This document shows positions 45,801-58,630 of a stretch of 64,000 nucleotides of DNA, one piece after another (the first letter of the stretch is position 1; every line of letters begins with the position of its first letter). Where the stretch lies: assembly GCA_025765615.1 (NCBI GenBank), contig JAIVFJ010000138.1, positions 115,459 to 179,458 of the forward strand, written 5' to 3'. A program made the translations under genes and the position numbers. Under the pieces are notes generated by a model that searched no databases, was not told the origin of the DNA, and saw nothing but the letters and a program-made list of their open reading frames with translations. This DNA is from Zopfochytrium polystomum. Lineage: Eukaryota; Chytridiomycota; Chytridiomycetes; Chytridiales; Chytridiaceae.

Positions 45801-48665
45801 TCAAGGGTCTTCACAAGGTCCTGCGGCCTTTCCTACTTCGGCGCTTGAAGAAAGATGTTGAGGCGGAACTCCCAGACAAGGTTGAAACCGTGATCAAGTG
45901 TCCCATGAGTGCTTTGCAGAGGAAAATGACGGACTGGGTGAAAGTCCGAAGAGTGATAGGCCCTTTTCATGAAGTGTACGTGCTCATCTCTGGCTATCTT
46001 GATGTCTCTTCTAATTTTTTTTTTTTTTTGTTTTTGGAAAGCAGTACGGCCAAAACTGGTGGAATCCGTGCTTTAAACAACTTGGTTATGCAATTCCGAA
46101 AGATTTGCAATCACCCGTTCATTTTCCCAGAGGTTGAAGCACTTCTCGTACCCACTTCCAACCAATTCACGAATGACCTGATTTTCCGAACATCGGGCAA
46201 ATTTGAATTGCTGGACCGCATTCTTCCAAAGTTCCTAGCAACTGGGCATCGCGTTCTGATGTTTTTTCAAATGACACAGGTGCGCTCAATGACCGTCACT
46301 TTGTGGGCAGGATAGTTTGACCATTATTTGTAGATCATGGACATAGTAGAAGATTTCTTCCGGTATCGCGGATGGAAGCACCTGAGACTGGACGGTCATA
46401 TCAAAGGGGACGATCGATCAACCCTTCTGAAAACCTTCAACGCAAAGGGCAGCGAATATGACATATTTATCCTCTCTACTCGAGCAGGTGGTCTGGGGTT
46501 GAACCTACAGACTGCCGATACGGTTATTATTTTCGACTCGGACTGGTAAGTGAAGGATTGCGTTGTGAGGACTCCGATCTTATGAGACTGCCAGGAATCC
46601 TCATCAAGACTTACAAGCCCAAGACCGTGCCCACCGTATCGGTCAAACCAAAGAAGTTCGTATTCTACGACTCATTACGACAAATTCAGTGGAGGAGCAC
46701 ATTCTGGCAAAAGCCCAGCAAAAACTCGATCTCGATGGAAAGGTCATTCAAGCCGGAAAATTCGACAACAAAACCTCAGAAAAGGAGCGTGAGGAATTGT
46801 TGCGACTCCTTTTCGACAATGAAAAAGACGAAAAAGATGACGGCGAGGAGGACGAACCCGAGTTGACGGACGAACAGCTGAACGAGGTAGACCAATCGGC
46901 ACAGCGAACTTACGTCTAACTACTATATCTTTGAAATACCAGATTATTGCTCGGTCGCCAGAAGAGCTCGCCACCTTCACAAGAATGGATGAAGAGCGAC
47001 GGCTATCTTCTTTGGAGAAGAATGGCGGAATCGCTCTTTCACGCCTACTAACCGAGAGCGAGCTTCCCGAGGTCTACAAAGGAGATGTGACGAAGCCAGC
47101 CCCAGAGGAGGAGGCCGACCTCAAACCGCGAGAGAGGAAAGCCGTGAGTATTCTGCGGCCGGAAATATTAGCTCATTAGCTCATCACATTTGAATAGATT
47201 CGCTACTCCGAAAACCTTACAGACGAGCAGTGGCTAAATGCCGTCGAAGAAGGTAACCTGGAGGAAGTCATCGGGCGCCAAAGCTCAAGGGCTGCAAAGC
47301 GAGAATTGAAGAGGAAATGGATCGAGGATGACTCTGATGACGACGGTATCAGCAGGATTGATGACGATGAGGACGACGACGACTTCCCCGCTCCACCAAG
47401 CGTCAAAAAGCGATCAATCCAGCCAACAGAGACGGTAACACCAACACCTCGCGGGCGAGAAAAAAAGGCGAAAACCACATCGTCTTCCACACCAACTCCC
47501 CCAGTCTCCGACCTCTCCCCGGCCGACTGCACTTCAGTGGCCGCGGCAGCAGCAATATTGCAGCAGCAATTTCCCAAGAAGCGTGGACGCAAGTCCAAAG
47601 CAGAGTTAGCTGCGAGAGCTGCGGCGGAAGCGGCGGCCGCAGCAGCGATAGGGCGGGATGTTTACGAGTCGGCTTCACCGAGCCATCCGCCCAGCAAAAG
47701 GCGGAAACAAGATACCGAGTTGTCTCTAGATCCAGCATTGGCGAAGCACAGGGCCTCGTTGACACCTATTTTCGAGGAGTGTATGTCCCGACTGCGGTCC
47801 CTTCTCGCCTACGCCCCTGATGGGTATGTTAAATTCGCTATTCGTTGTTTCCATTTCCTGACGTATTGACAACACCTCTTTTCTCAGTTCATATCATCAA
47901 CGATCTTATCTTTTCGAAGAGCTTCCGCTCAGACGTCAATACCGCGACTATTACTCTCTGATAAAATGTCCTATTGCTCTCAATATTATTGACGGGAAAA
48001 TTCAGTCAAGGCAGTATCAGTCGGTTGCCGAATTCGATAAAGACCTGAGGTTGATGTTTTCAAACGCGAGAATTTACAATCAAGAGGGAAGCGAGGTCGT
48101 GAAGGATGCAAACGAGATGGAAAGGTATTTAATTAGTCTGATGGGCCGGGGTACTGCCAAGCACATGCTTACCTACAATATTTTCGCCAGAGTTTTGGAT
48201 AAAACTCTTGCGGAATTGGCACCCGACTACGCTGCTGGCCTGCACTCTGATATTTCAGTTGCAGCGCAGACACAGGCATCACCCATTCCAGACATTCCCG
48301 AGCTGCAGCCGGCATCGCGGTCACCACATCCTCGAACCGATAAGCCACCCCTGAATGGCCGCACACATTCACAAGAATCACCAAGTATTCAAACGCAGAA
48401 GACTGCCGGATCAGACGCGAAGCCTTCACCTCCATCTTCAGGCTCGGGTTCCTTGTTCGAAAGGCAGTCTCTGCCAAGGATCAAGCTTCGCCGCTATGCC
48501 CCGGACATGGGTTCACCAACCGCGAACACTACCGCTCTGGCGGATCAGGTGCATGGGGCAGCAGAAACCCCTCCAGGATCAAACGGTGGGGAAGATTCTG
48601 GAGGGAGTAGCGGTCGCTTAAAGAGAGTTGGGCAAGTTGGACCACATGGGGGCGGGGCAACCTAA
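42888..48665 (+). CDS. SNF2/STH1 (BRG1) ATPase of SWI/SNF or RSC
   Basis: ATP-dependent nucleosome remodeller. Exons 42888-42947, 43037-43159, 43227-44103, 44159-44318, 44371-45595 and 45641-45975 join in phase, and several more follow. Domains: Gln-rich start; QLQ-like [15 protein letters not shown] (about 44000); HSA region with a basic helical stretch (44450-44950); SNF2 ATPase with [40 protein letters not shown] and TGTPLQ; helicase C with [40 protein letters not shown] and QDRAHRIGQ; then a SnAC-like region, an AT-hook-like KKRGRKSK, and a C-terminal bromodomain ([12 protein letters not shown] and [13 protein letters not shown], with the acetyl-lysine-binding Asn). The protein ends in a Ser/Pro tail at 48665. 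The bromodomain and HSA separate it from ISWI, CHD and INO80 types. Confidence 0.95.
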
Positions 48666-49397
48666 ATGCGGGGGGACCTCTCTTTTTTGTAAGTAGAATA
48701 CATAAAAAATAAAAAATGAAAAAAGGAACAATCGTGCGCTCCACCAGCTCAGATACAATCAATGTACAGCAAGTCTTCGGACACCGGACGCGGCGGCGGC
48801 ACAACTGCCGGTGGAAAAGGCGGCGGCGGTGGCGGTGATTACAAACGACAAGTAGCTTGCTGACGTTCTCGTGTTTCTGAAACGAGGTCGCCCCTTCGGG
48901 GGTGCCGGATATACTGAAGTCGTTGCACCAATAATAATAATAAACCACGTCATCCGAATTGGAACCAATCATATTCTCCGTTGACGTGGACGATCCTGCT
49001 GGCCCCAAAACTTGGGACACCGCCGTTGTCGTTCGCCCAAACCGACGACCGACCCACGCCGCCCTTCCCCTTGGCCTGCCCCCGTTACGAACAAACGATT
49101 ATATTGAGCGATCTATCGAACGATCCATCGATCCTCAATCACTTCAACGGAGGAAGCCTCGTTTAGTGTAAGCCGCATCGCGATCCCTCTCCTGACCCCC
49201 AGATCTCTTGCATCAACGACCGAACCCCACCAACCACCATACTGCCTCGCTCTGAAAAACTTGCATTGCGACAGTTGTCCAAATAGGCACTGTCGATCCA
49301 CGGCGGCGACGTCACTAGCTGGCAGCTTCAATTGGTGCTCTTAGCTGGTCGACTCACAGTTCTCGAAAACAGCGTTTGAAAGCGGCGAGGAACCGTG
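48666..49397. other. Intergenic region between SNF2 and SPT23/MGA2 genes
   Basis: Both genes point right, so this holds the SNF2 3' flank and the MGA2 promoter. No coding family is seen. 49100-49135 has a small repeat of the type cgatc(t/c)atcga. Confidence 0.5.
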
Positions 49398-52300
49398 ATG
49401 CCTGCTCCGCAGTCGCATCTTTCCCACTCGTCCCCACCTGCCGTTCTGTCCCAAAAACAGCAACGTCAGCAACCTCACCAGCAGCAGCAGTCGCAGAAGC
49501 CAGCCCCTCCATCACACCAGAATTCCTTATCGGTGTACCACAGAGGAGTAGCTACGTCCGCCACTCAGCAAATTCTGTCACCGCCGCAGCATCCTTTGCA
49601 TCGAGCCTTACCGCACCAGGCACCAACCCAACTATTCACGTTGCAACAGCCACAACTGCATCAACAACAAAGCGGGGGTGCTGGCAACCAGTTTGCCATT
49701 CCACCGTCACCAGCTCCGTCATCGTCGTACCCGCTTCGGTCGTCTCCCTCGTCTGACGAAGACTCTGCGTACTCATCGATGAAGGAAGACACACCACCCA
49801 CAGTGTTCCCTTCCACTTCCGATGCACTTTCTCCGCCAGGAACCTTTTCAGCCACTCCGACACATGTCAGTTGCCCAGTAACTATTAGTGCATTGAAAAA
49901 GTAACCATAAGCTTGAAATAGCACTTCATTCCCCCTCAGCTCCCATTGTCCGCTATCCCAGACCTGCAGGCAATCAAGTTGTTTTTGGATACAACGTTGA
50001 AATTTGCTGGAGACCTTCAGTTTCGTATTCTTGGAGTTCCAACGCAGAATGCACGATCTCGAGTTGAGACCCAAATCAAGATCTGCTTGCAGCTCGTATC
50101 GATGCCGAAGGTACTAGGCGTGGTGTAGATCTTTGTTTTTGTCTTACTTTTGCAACACAGGGAGAGAAAGTGTCGCATTGGTCTTACTTGAAGCTTCCTG
50201 AGCATGCTGTAACAAGGGACAAGGTCAAGCGGGGCGTTGTGCAGGACTTTTTGCAGCTCCCGCCGAACTCTGTTCTTACTCTGGAGGCTCGTGTTGTGTG
50301 CGCCTCTGATCCCACTCGCACGGTGCAGTTGTGCACAAGCTGTGCACAGCGAGAGGTGGGTTGCCATTTCTCTTGCACTGTGGAAGACCTAAGACTCTTA
50401 TCATCAGCGCAAGCGCAGTCGGAAGACAGCTGAAGAGGATGCAGAGGACTTCCCAGGCCAGCAGATCGACCGAACGCTTCTATTCAGCTGCCCTGGGCAT
50501 GTCGATTTCAGCAGTGGTGACACCATTCTACCCACGCGCATCGCATGTTACTCTCGCCACCAGAATGAGAAGATTGGTTTTTGGTAACACTTCAATTACC
50601 TCTGTGTTGCTTTTTGTTGTTAACTGATTCCTCACAGCGTTTACTTTGTTGGGAGGGACGCTTCTGGAAACGCTGTAGCGACAGGATTGACCCCTCCTGT
50701 TTTGATTACTGACGATCACAAAGCGGGAAAGCCAAAGGCCCAGAAACGGACTAGGGACGATGTCTTCAAGCCGGAGCTACCAGTGTCCACGCCAGCATCT
50801 TCCAACCCTCCTGTCAAAGCCGAACCTCAATGCTCTCTTCCACCGGATGACAATATGTCCACTTCCCTTTTCGCTTCTCCAATGTCACCAGGCTCTATTG
50901 CGTTGTCGAACTTTATTAAAGATGATATGATGACAGCTGGAATGTCCCCAACCCCATCTTCATCTCGTCGTTCTCCTACAGCTCCAATGCTTCAGCAGAA
51001 CCTGTCCTCTTCGAGCACTTTTGAAGACGCTGCTCGCAGCAACCCTGTCTCAACGGTCCAGGGCGCCTTAGGGATATACGACACTTTCATGTTCGATGAC
51101 TCGTTTGCCTCTGGCGGAGACGAAAGCGAACGACCTGCCAAACGCGCGATGATGTCCCTCGGTGGAGATGAGTTCAACCATGCAGTCGCAGAAAATTTAC
51201 TGGCGGCCTTAGGAGGCGAGGAGTTTGATGGCGGAAGTCTGAACGCTTTCGAAGCAATGATTGCATCTTCAACTGCAGCCGAAAAGAATGCGACTCCACA
51301 TTTGCAGCAGAGGCAAATGGCGCTAGAAGGCCTCTTCTCCGACTTTGCAACTTCTCCACTTAACGCCGAAACCCCATCGCTCACCAGTGGATTGACGACC
51401 CAAGTTCCTCCTACTACTGCTTCTCCTGCACCAACCACTCCGACCCCAACAATTCATCGGATTATTCCCTCATCTGGCCCCATGACAGGAGGCATTGAAG
51501 TTACTCTTCTTGGCTCGAACCTTCACCAAAATCTGACAGTCCTCTTTGGAGGTGTGCCTGCTGCGTCCTCGCACTCGTGGGGCTCTGGCTCAACACTGGT
51601 CTGCATCCTGCCTCCGTCGTCTACCCCAGGACCCGTGCCTGTAACCTTTAAGGAGCACCCTCTGACCTCCATTACGGCCATAGGCGAGGTGGTAGTCTTC
51701 ACTTATCGGGATGAGACGGAAAGAGCGTTGATGGAGCTGGCACTACAAGTGGTGGGGTTGAAGATGACAGGACGTTTGGAAGATGCAAGAGATGTGGCTA
51801 TGAGGATTGTCAGCGATACCGCTAACGGGGGAGTCGGCAGTGGTACTGCTTCGTTGAACGGAAGTAGACGCTCTTGGAACGCCTCCTCGCCTGAAGCGAT
51901 CGCCTCAATGATGCAGCTCGTTCGTAGAATGTTTGGACTTGCAGCCGACTTGATGTCCTGGAGCGACCTTGAGTGCACTATCACAGACCTTTTGATGTCT
52001 CTAGAGTTCAGCGAGACTCTTGAGGTTGAAAGCAACGAATCAGCTCAACCTAGCCATCTTGATGTCCGCACTAAAACTGGACGGCACTCTCTGCTTCATC
52101 TCGCTTGCATGATGAAAATGACAGCTCTAGTCAAGTACCTTGTCGGTTGTGATGACATTGACCTTGATGCTCGTGACGCATGGGGATTCACTCCGCTTCA
52201 TTATGCGGCATGGAGTGGCAACCGAGGACTATGTGTTCAATTGGTTCAAGGTTGGTACTTTGGTACTCCTTTGTTAGTTCGTAGGACTAATAATTTTACT

Positions 52301-53881
52301 TTAGCCGGTGCGTCACTGCTATTATCATCCCGCGATGGCATCACAGTGGGTCACCTGGCTATAAAGGCAGGAATGAATTTGGTGGAGCTTGTGCGCACCT
52401 GTTTCCCTGCGCCAGGACTGCCACTCGTCAACCAGAGATCCATGTCGTTGACTTTGGTGAGAGTTGAAGAGAACGACGACGAAGCACTCTCCTACGACGC
52501 TGAGTACGAGTTCGATGATGATGAGGAAGAGACGGAAGCTTTCAAATTCACTCCTTTTTTTGGACAAATCGCTGGAGACAAAAGCCACATGTCGGAGCTG
52601 CGGCTGGTGGATGAGCCACAGGTCGCCAACGTTGTTTCGGCAAAGACAATCGTCTCTCGAGATGCAGTTGCTTCAAGACCCATGCGAAGCGTTTCATCCA
52701 ATGTCTTGTCCTCGTACCATTCGTCGCCATTTGCCACACCACTCAAACCACCCACAACTGAATCAGGATCGATTCGTCGGTCTGGCTCGCTACCGCTATT
52801 TCCTGACCCAGCGCACGAGCTCCTTTCAGCCGTTTTGGAAGCTGCAAAGCCTGTCAACTTCGCTGAGTTCTCAAATCTGAAGCAATTGAGGAATGAGTCG
52901 AAGACAGGCGTGTCAGATATGGGGTCTGAGTCGGACAAGAAGGTCTCTTCCTCAAAGAAGGCTCATGGCAGCTGGCTTCCCATTGGTCCGTATATGGCCA
53001 TCCCGCAGCTTCTCTTCGCCTTTCCGTACATGCTACCTGCACTTCCCTCCGTCTCTGATTTTGCGAGTGTGTCGGTGCCGGGCATGAAGCTACTCACAGA
53101 CCTATTGAGCTTCGTCACTGACGTAGTGCTTCGTCAGGGAACTGCAGAAAGGGGATCGTCACTGGACTTTGAAAAATCACCTTCTCAACCAACCTCCCCA
53201 CTCACAACTGCGAACCATCCTCTCTCGACCCCAGTCTCGCCACTACTCACAGCCGACGCGATCCTTGGGACAGCTCCTCTTCCACCTTTACTTGACCTTT
53301 CCCTCAGCCGCTCCAGCACTTTGGCCGGTTCCGTTGATCCAACATCGAGTGATTCCCGTGCTTCCCTGGACACCTTGCACTCCGATGACCCTATTGACGA
53401 CCTTCTGCCTCCGCCTCCAGCTTCCTTCCTTGCGACTTTGCCTCCCTGCACATGCCCGCCCCCATCTGCATCCGACCAACACGCAACGACTTCCACGTCA
53501 GACACCTCTTGCAGACACCACGCGCTTCTCCGTGCCCACGCCGAGTCGCAAAAGCGAAAGCGGGACCGGGCTGTGGCGCTGTTCTGGGCGCCCCTCCTGC
53601 TCTTGATGGTAGCACTAGCGCTCTTCAGGGTTTTTGTGTCGAACGAGGAGATGGACCGAATAGTCGACCGGGTGGTGGTCGTCAATGTTGAGGTCGTGGC
53701 CTATGTGCGAGACACAGTGCGCGGACTGCGCCATGGTGCAGCTGGCTTTGGTGGAGGTGGTGACACCGGAGTCGGCGTCGTGGGTGATGGGCACAGATGG
53801 TGGCAAGGCGGGGGGGGTCTCGATGGCAGCTGGTGGGGTATTGGTGGCGGTGGGCCAGCAGCGGTTGGTGTTGTGGGTTGA
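49398..53881 (+). CDS. SPT23/MGA2-like ER-membrane-tethered transcription factor
   Basis: Fungal sensors of membrane lipid saturation: the ER-anchored precursor is cut by the ubiquitin-proteasome system to free a factor for OLE1-type genes. Exons 49398-49865, 49940-50110, 50161-50355, 50408-50583, 50638-52250 and 52305-53881. Domains: Gln/Pro-rich start; conserved N-terminal block (GDLQFRILGVPTQNARSRVE, TQIKICLQL, WSYLKLPEHAV, ARVVCASDPTRTVQLC and CVYFVGRDASGN); IPT/TIG domain (IHRIIPSSGPMTGGIEVTLL); helical dimer-like segment; ankyrin repeats (SLLHLACMMKMTALVKYL and GFTPLHYAAWSGNRGL, then AGASLLLSSRDG across an intron); a hydrophobic stretch near 53000; and one clear C-terminal transmembrane helix (FWAPLLLLMVALALFRVFV) followed by a Gly-rich tail. 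Order and topology match SPT23/MGA2. The 54-nt intron at 52251-52304 has no stop and is in frame. Confidence 0.9.
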
Positions 53882-54781
53882 GGGCAAAATCGCCAGATGT
53901 TCTCTTTATTTGTTTTTGTCGAGTCTTTGGACCCTTCTCTCTCTCGTTTCTAGTTGTTTGCCTACCTTTGTATTCTTGCCCAAGTTGCTTCTTCAAGTCC
54001 CTAGCTCCAACCTGCTTTGTAATGTTTTCAATACTGAAAGAGTGCTGGCTGGCTCCTTGAACAAAAAAGTGAAAATGAGTTTTGGCTAAATGGAACACCA
54101 GCAACTTGAAGCAGGAGGACGGCGCTTGCTTGGCGGAATGTGAGACGAGTGGGATGCAAGCACGGTTGGCTGCGCGAGCTTGGCGTGGAGTTGCCGGTGT
54201 GGCCAGCGAAGCGAAGAAGAGGCAGCGCGAAAGGGGTCGCGAGACAGCAAGGCATTTGCGACACAGCGACTGTGATCTTCCATTATGATAAGCCCCAGAA
54301 CAGCCAGCCAGACGTTTATCCAGCCCGCGAACGACTTTTTTGTTCAAGGAGATGTTATCCAGCCCACAAACGACTCAGCTGGTTCTGCTTGATAGTTGAA
54401 CAGACAAGTAAATACCCTCAAATTGAAATGATTTTGTGAAGAATTGAACTGGCATGGTGACAAGTGGGATAGTGAAGCTTTCCAAACGTGTTGCAAAGCT
54501 GCTCTCCTTGCTAGTTTTCATGTCTTTACCCATCAGCTCTTGTCCAGGGATGTGGAAATCCTGCTTTTGTCGATATTCTTTGTCCAATGTGGCCACATTT
54601 TCTAGTGAACGCCTGCAAAATGGAGACTTCCAACAGCCCAGTAGGAGCAGCTGAGTCGCTCCCCCCTCCACGCTTTGGAACCATTTAACACCGTAATAAA
54701 AGGAAATCCCCGATCATTCATGCAGTGTTATTTCAATTCCTTGTATGCAAATTCTACGAACACAAATAAATACTCCCATCA
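53882..54781. other. Region between SPT23/MGA2 and the transposon cluster
   Basis: No recognised gene. 54300-54380 has a doubled short phrase (tttatccagcccgcgaacgac and gttatccagcccacaaacgac), about 46 bp apart. It may contain the left end of the Tc1 element; a terminal inverted repeat could not be located. Confidence 0.5.
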
Positions 54782-55172
54782 GTGATGCAATGCACCACTG
54801 GAAATTTGGACGCCCACTGCCACCATCTGCTGCCGAATGTCCATCACCTAGGATTCCGTCCAGTCCGAAAGGAAGGAAGATGGGGCATCGTTGAAAGAAC
54901 CCCCACTTGCTCCTGTGTCATCTCCCAATCCGTGAAAGCGCTGCCACTGGCAAACAAAAATGATGTGCTCAATCTCATCGACCAAGGTCTTTCCAGTCAC
55001 GAAATTGCATCCAGACTGGATGTAGGACGTCGCACTGTCGATCGAATGAGTGTGCAGAGGCACCTATCTAACCAGCAGGCTGCCCAAGCAAGCTCTCATC
55101 GCTAAAAAGCGGTTGTACATGAGAAAAATCAACTCTGGCAAGGCGAAAAACGCAACCCATCTTGCCCAAATT
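54782..55172 (+). mobile_element. Tc1/mariner-like element, left part (helix-turn-helix)
   Basis: The 5' portion of a Tc1-type transposase. Reading NKNDVLNLIDQGLSSHEIA and RLDVGRRTVDRM gives the N-terminal helix-turn-helix that binds the inverted repeats. After a frameshift, INSGKAKNATHLAQI follows. The copy is broken off at 55172, where aaatt is followed by the LTR end TGTTGG. The reading resumes after 58326. Frame breaks show it is a dead copy. Confidence 0.8.
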
Positions 55173-58100
55173 TGTTGGTGATTGCGCCTGGCATTATTAC
55201 TTCCTCTCATCCTCCCCTTTTTCGGGTTCGCGCTCACCCCATCTCCGATATACCTTGGCCCACGCGTCTTCAACTCCTTCCTGACCTTCAGCGCTCTCAC
55301 ATCTTCTTTTTTGAACAACTCCTTACCACCTCGTTCAGACCCAAAGAATTCCGAGGCCGCAGCAGGGCCAAACGCAGACTCCGTAACCTTTACACTTCTC
55401 TTCTCCCCCACTTTGAGACCCTCCCCACCCTCTGTTCACGTCAATTCTACAATATCCCCCCCCGCCGCCGCCTTTCCAACCCTTTCAATTACCCCCTCTA
55501 TCCAATTCCAATACTTCCTTCTCCCTGCGCAAGCCCTATCCCGACCTTTGCTTCCTCAAATTCCCCCCCTTTCCCTCACACTCGATACCAACGGGTCCCT
55601 TCGTGACACTGGCTTCATGGCTGCTGCTGTTGTTTCCTTGGAACCCCCCTTCTCCTTTGCCGTTGCCCTTCCCCCCATCGCTTCCTCCTCTGCCACTGCT
55701 GAGCTTGTTGGTCTCCTCTCTGCCTTGATTTCTACCTGTCATCTTCCAACCCCCCTCACCATTCAACTTGACAACAGCTCCGTTGTCACTACCTATAACC
55801 GTCTCTTCTCCCACCCCACCAACTCCATCCCTTCCTTTTCCCTTGCCACCCTTGGACCCCTCCCGCCTCCTCCCATTGATCCCTTACTGTTTCCTTCCGC
55901 TCCCTTCTCCGCTCTCCTCTGGCCTCCCTGTGGGCCCTCGTTGGGCAGGCCCCTCTCCACTCGCATCAGCCCCCCCCCCGTCAGTTGTCTGGATTCGTGG
56001 ACACTCAGGTTCCGCTGGCAACGAAGCAGCTGACCACCTCGCTTCCCATCTAAACGCTACCACACCACCCATTGACATTCCGTTTACCTCGCAAACACTT
56101 CTACCCGCCACTGCCTTTATCGGCAACACAGCAGTCCTAGGACACCTTCGTCGCCAACTCCAACGCCTCCATAGGCACACACTTCACAACAGCCTCTCCA
56201 ATTACTCCTTTACTTTTTGCTTCTGTTCAGTGGGAATCCACGTTCCTTGTCCTTCACTCTGGCATTCGCCCTTCTTCCTTGTTTGACACGCTTCCTGCTT
56301 CTCATCGTTGCAAATTCCGCCTCCAACTCTTTACGGAATCCCTCCCCACCCAATCTCGACTTCACCTTTGGTACCCAAACGCCTACCCTGATGGGTTTTG
56401 CCGCCGTTGTTCAACTCACACGGAGAACTTCTCCCACATTTTCCTTTGCCCTGTTGCTCAAGACGCCCTCCTTGCTGTTAAAAACTCTCTTGCCTCTGCT
56501 TTAGCGGCTTGCTCCCCTTCCAGTGACCGACCACCCACCCCTCACCTGACCGCCCCCTTTTGGCTCGCTCTCCCGGAATTTTCCTCCTCTGCCAACGCAC
56601 CTCTCAACTTCCTCTCCCTTCTTCGTGGCATTATTCCTCAGTCCTTTTACGACACTCTCTACCACCACGAGTCTTTCCCCGCCGCCGACGTTGTTACTCT
56701 GCCCTAGTGCGCATTTTTCACGACTTTCTGCTCGACGTCCACCGGCTCATCTGGCGCCCTCGCTGCGACGAGACCATTCTCTGGGAGCGCGACCACGGCA
56801 TCTCGCCTTCTGACAAGCGCCACCAGCGTCCACCCCGTTCCCCCACCCCACCCTCCTCCCCTTCGCCACCTCCTGCGTTGCCTCCTGCCACACCCCCCGT
56901 TTCTCCACAACCATCCACTCCCCCCTCCTCCCTTCCTTCCACTCCCCGGGTCTCACCCAGACCCTCCGCATCCCCTCCTCCTCATCAGCCTCCTGCCCGG
57001 CGACAGCGACAGCCTCGCACCCCTCAATGCAACACATGCAGTCGCTTTCATTCCAACAACAATTGCCCTCCGGACTGGCTCCTCTCACGCAAGGGCATCC
57101 TAGCCTGGCGGCAACACTACCTCGGGTTCCTCCGCCCCACCCTCGGCACCCTATGGATTCGCCGCACTGTTGTGATTCCCCAGCCTCCTCCGCGACAAGC
57201 GCTTCCGCGTTATCGCAATCCTGAACCCCCTGACGTCCCCTGAGGATCTCCTCCCTGCTCACATTTTCCGCGGTGTTGCCATTTCCCATTTGCCCTCCGC
57301 TCACCACCCTCTCCGCTGTCCACTGGACACTCTACGCAGGGCCTCGGCCCACCTTATTCTCTTCTTTTCTCTTTCCTTGGTTGTTGTTGCTTCTCTTCTT
57401 GTTGTTTGTCTCCTGGTAGCGTTAACGGCTAGGGTGGCCTGTGCGTGGAGACACGCTTGGTTCTGTCAAGGTTCTTGGCTCCCTGCCATACCTGCGTGGC
57501 ATTTCACTCTTCCCGTCACGCAGCTTCTGGCTGCGTGGAATAATAAAAAAAAAAAAAAGCGCCTGGCATGTCAGAAGGGCACCAACAGACTTGAGTCGGC
57601 GTGGAGCGATAAAGCTTGTTTAGAGCGTGAGCCCTTTTCTTGTTAAGAGCGAAGCGCCCTTTGTTGCCAAAGTAGATGGAGAGCCAATGCTCTCAGACAG
57701 ATTGGTCTTGTTTAGAGTGCAGAACACACCCTTTTCTTGTAAGAGCAAAGCACCCTGTACGAACGAGGTATCAACCTGAGGTAGAACTTGAAGAGCTTCA
57801 CAGGTCAAGGTAGAGGGTATGGTGACTCAGATAAAAAAAATGGTTTTTGTTTGTTGTTTCGAGGGTAGAGAGAGAGCAGGCAGATGTGATCAGGATCTGG
57901 GATGATGCTTCTCTGGAGCTGCTGGGGCTCCCCCTTTTATACTGCAGGTGGACTCAGGAATCAGACTTTGGTGATAGCCTTTTAGCTCTGAGAGATAGAG
58001 TTTAGACTTTGAGGCAGGCATGACATCATTGTTGCATCACGCTGATTTGGCCAGAACTTCCATGGAGTTATGTGTGCAAAGAAGTAAGTCAGGCTCCCTG

Positions 58101-58326
58101 TCAAGCTCCTGTAATCATTCCTATCAAATTGCTAGAGTGAAGCACACTGATGTGGTCTACCCAGACTGGGGATTGAAACCACCTCTAAGCACTCATACAG
58201 TGTCAGAGATTGAGAGAAGTGTAGATAACACTGGGACCAGCCCTTATGCCATCTTAACTCATCTTTACTCTTGAAGACAGGTCAGAGGTTCTTAAAAGGT
58301 GTAGGTAATGTGTGCAAACTCCAACA
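55173..58326 (-). mobile_element. Solo LTR (about 780 bp), itself interrupted by a LINE
   Basis: Begins TGTTGG and ends CCAACA, a perfect 6-bp inverted end, and is flanked on both sides by the 5-bp direct repeat aaatt (55168-55172 and 58327-58331). After removal of the LINE the length is about 780 bp. A TATA-like box on the minus strand (tataaaaggggg, about 57930-57945) implies minus-strand orientation. No retroviral genes lie between the ends, so this is a solo LTR left by recombination. Its internal sequence differs from the LTR at 58631-58921. Confidence 0.75.
55195..57558 (+). mobile_element. 5'-truncated LINE (RNase H and zinc-finger part of ORF2), inactive
   Basis: A non-LTR retrotransposon 3' end, bounded by an 11-bp target-site duplication gcgcctggcat (55184-55194 and 57559-57569) and ending in an A tail (57544-57558). 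Coding remains include an RNase H domain (DTNGSLRDTGFMAA, SSATAELVGLLSAL, IQLDNSSVV, and in another frame VVWIRGHSGSAGNEAADHLA), then a C-terminal HLWYPNAYPDGFCRRCSTHT with FSHIFLCPVA zinc-finger segment typical of LINE ORF2. Further on a Pro-rich stretch is followed by CNTCSRFHSNNNCPPDWL. At least two frameshifts separate these pieces. The reverse transcriptase and endonuclease are absent because of 5' truncation. Confidence 0.85.
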
Positions 58327-58630
58327 AAATTCACCACACAACGTCTGGAGACACTGTTTCACCAGAAACAGTGCACTGCGCACTTTGGGAGCCAGGTCTG
58401 AGAGGACTTTGGAAGAAAAAAACGGCCAGCCTTATCTCCCTGACACAAGAAAGCTTGCTTGGGCTTTGCTCGAAAATTTGAAAACTGGACTGTTGCGGAT
58501 TTTAAGTGTGTCATCTGGTCTGATGAGACTAAAATCAACATGGAAGGCTCAGATGGCATGGCTTACGCTTGGAGAATCCCACGAAAACCACTGCAAAGGG
58601 CAAACACAAGGAACAGTTAGGGTGCAGAGG
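58327..58630 (+). mobile_element. Tc1/mariner-like element, right part (start of DDE domain)
   Basis: Continues the transposase broken at 55172. TSGDTVSPETVHCALWEPGL (second helix-turn-helix end) leads to a DDE segment with the first catalytic Asp: WTVADFKCVIWSDETKIN, then GSDGMAYAW. One stop and a frame change are present. The remainder of the DDE domain is missing, because the copy is cut at 58630 by the gypsy LTR. Confidence 0.85.

Noticed and set aside
54375..54671. 98-codon minus-strand frame left of the Tc1 element
   Set aside because: No recognisable domain. It sits among transposon debris and has no supporting context.
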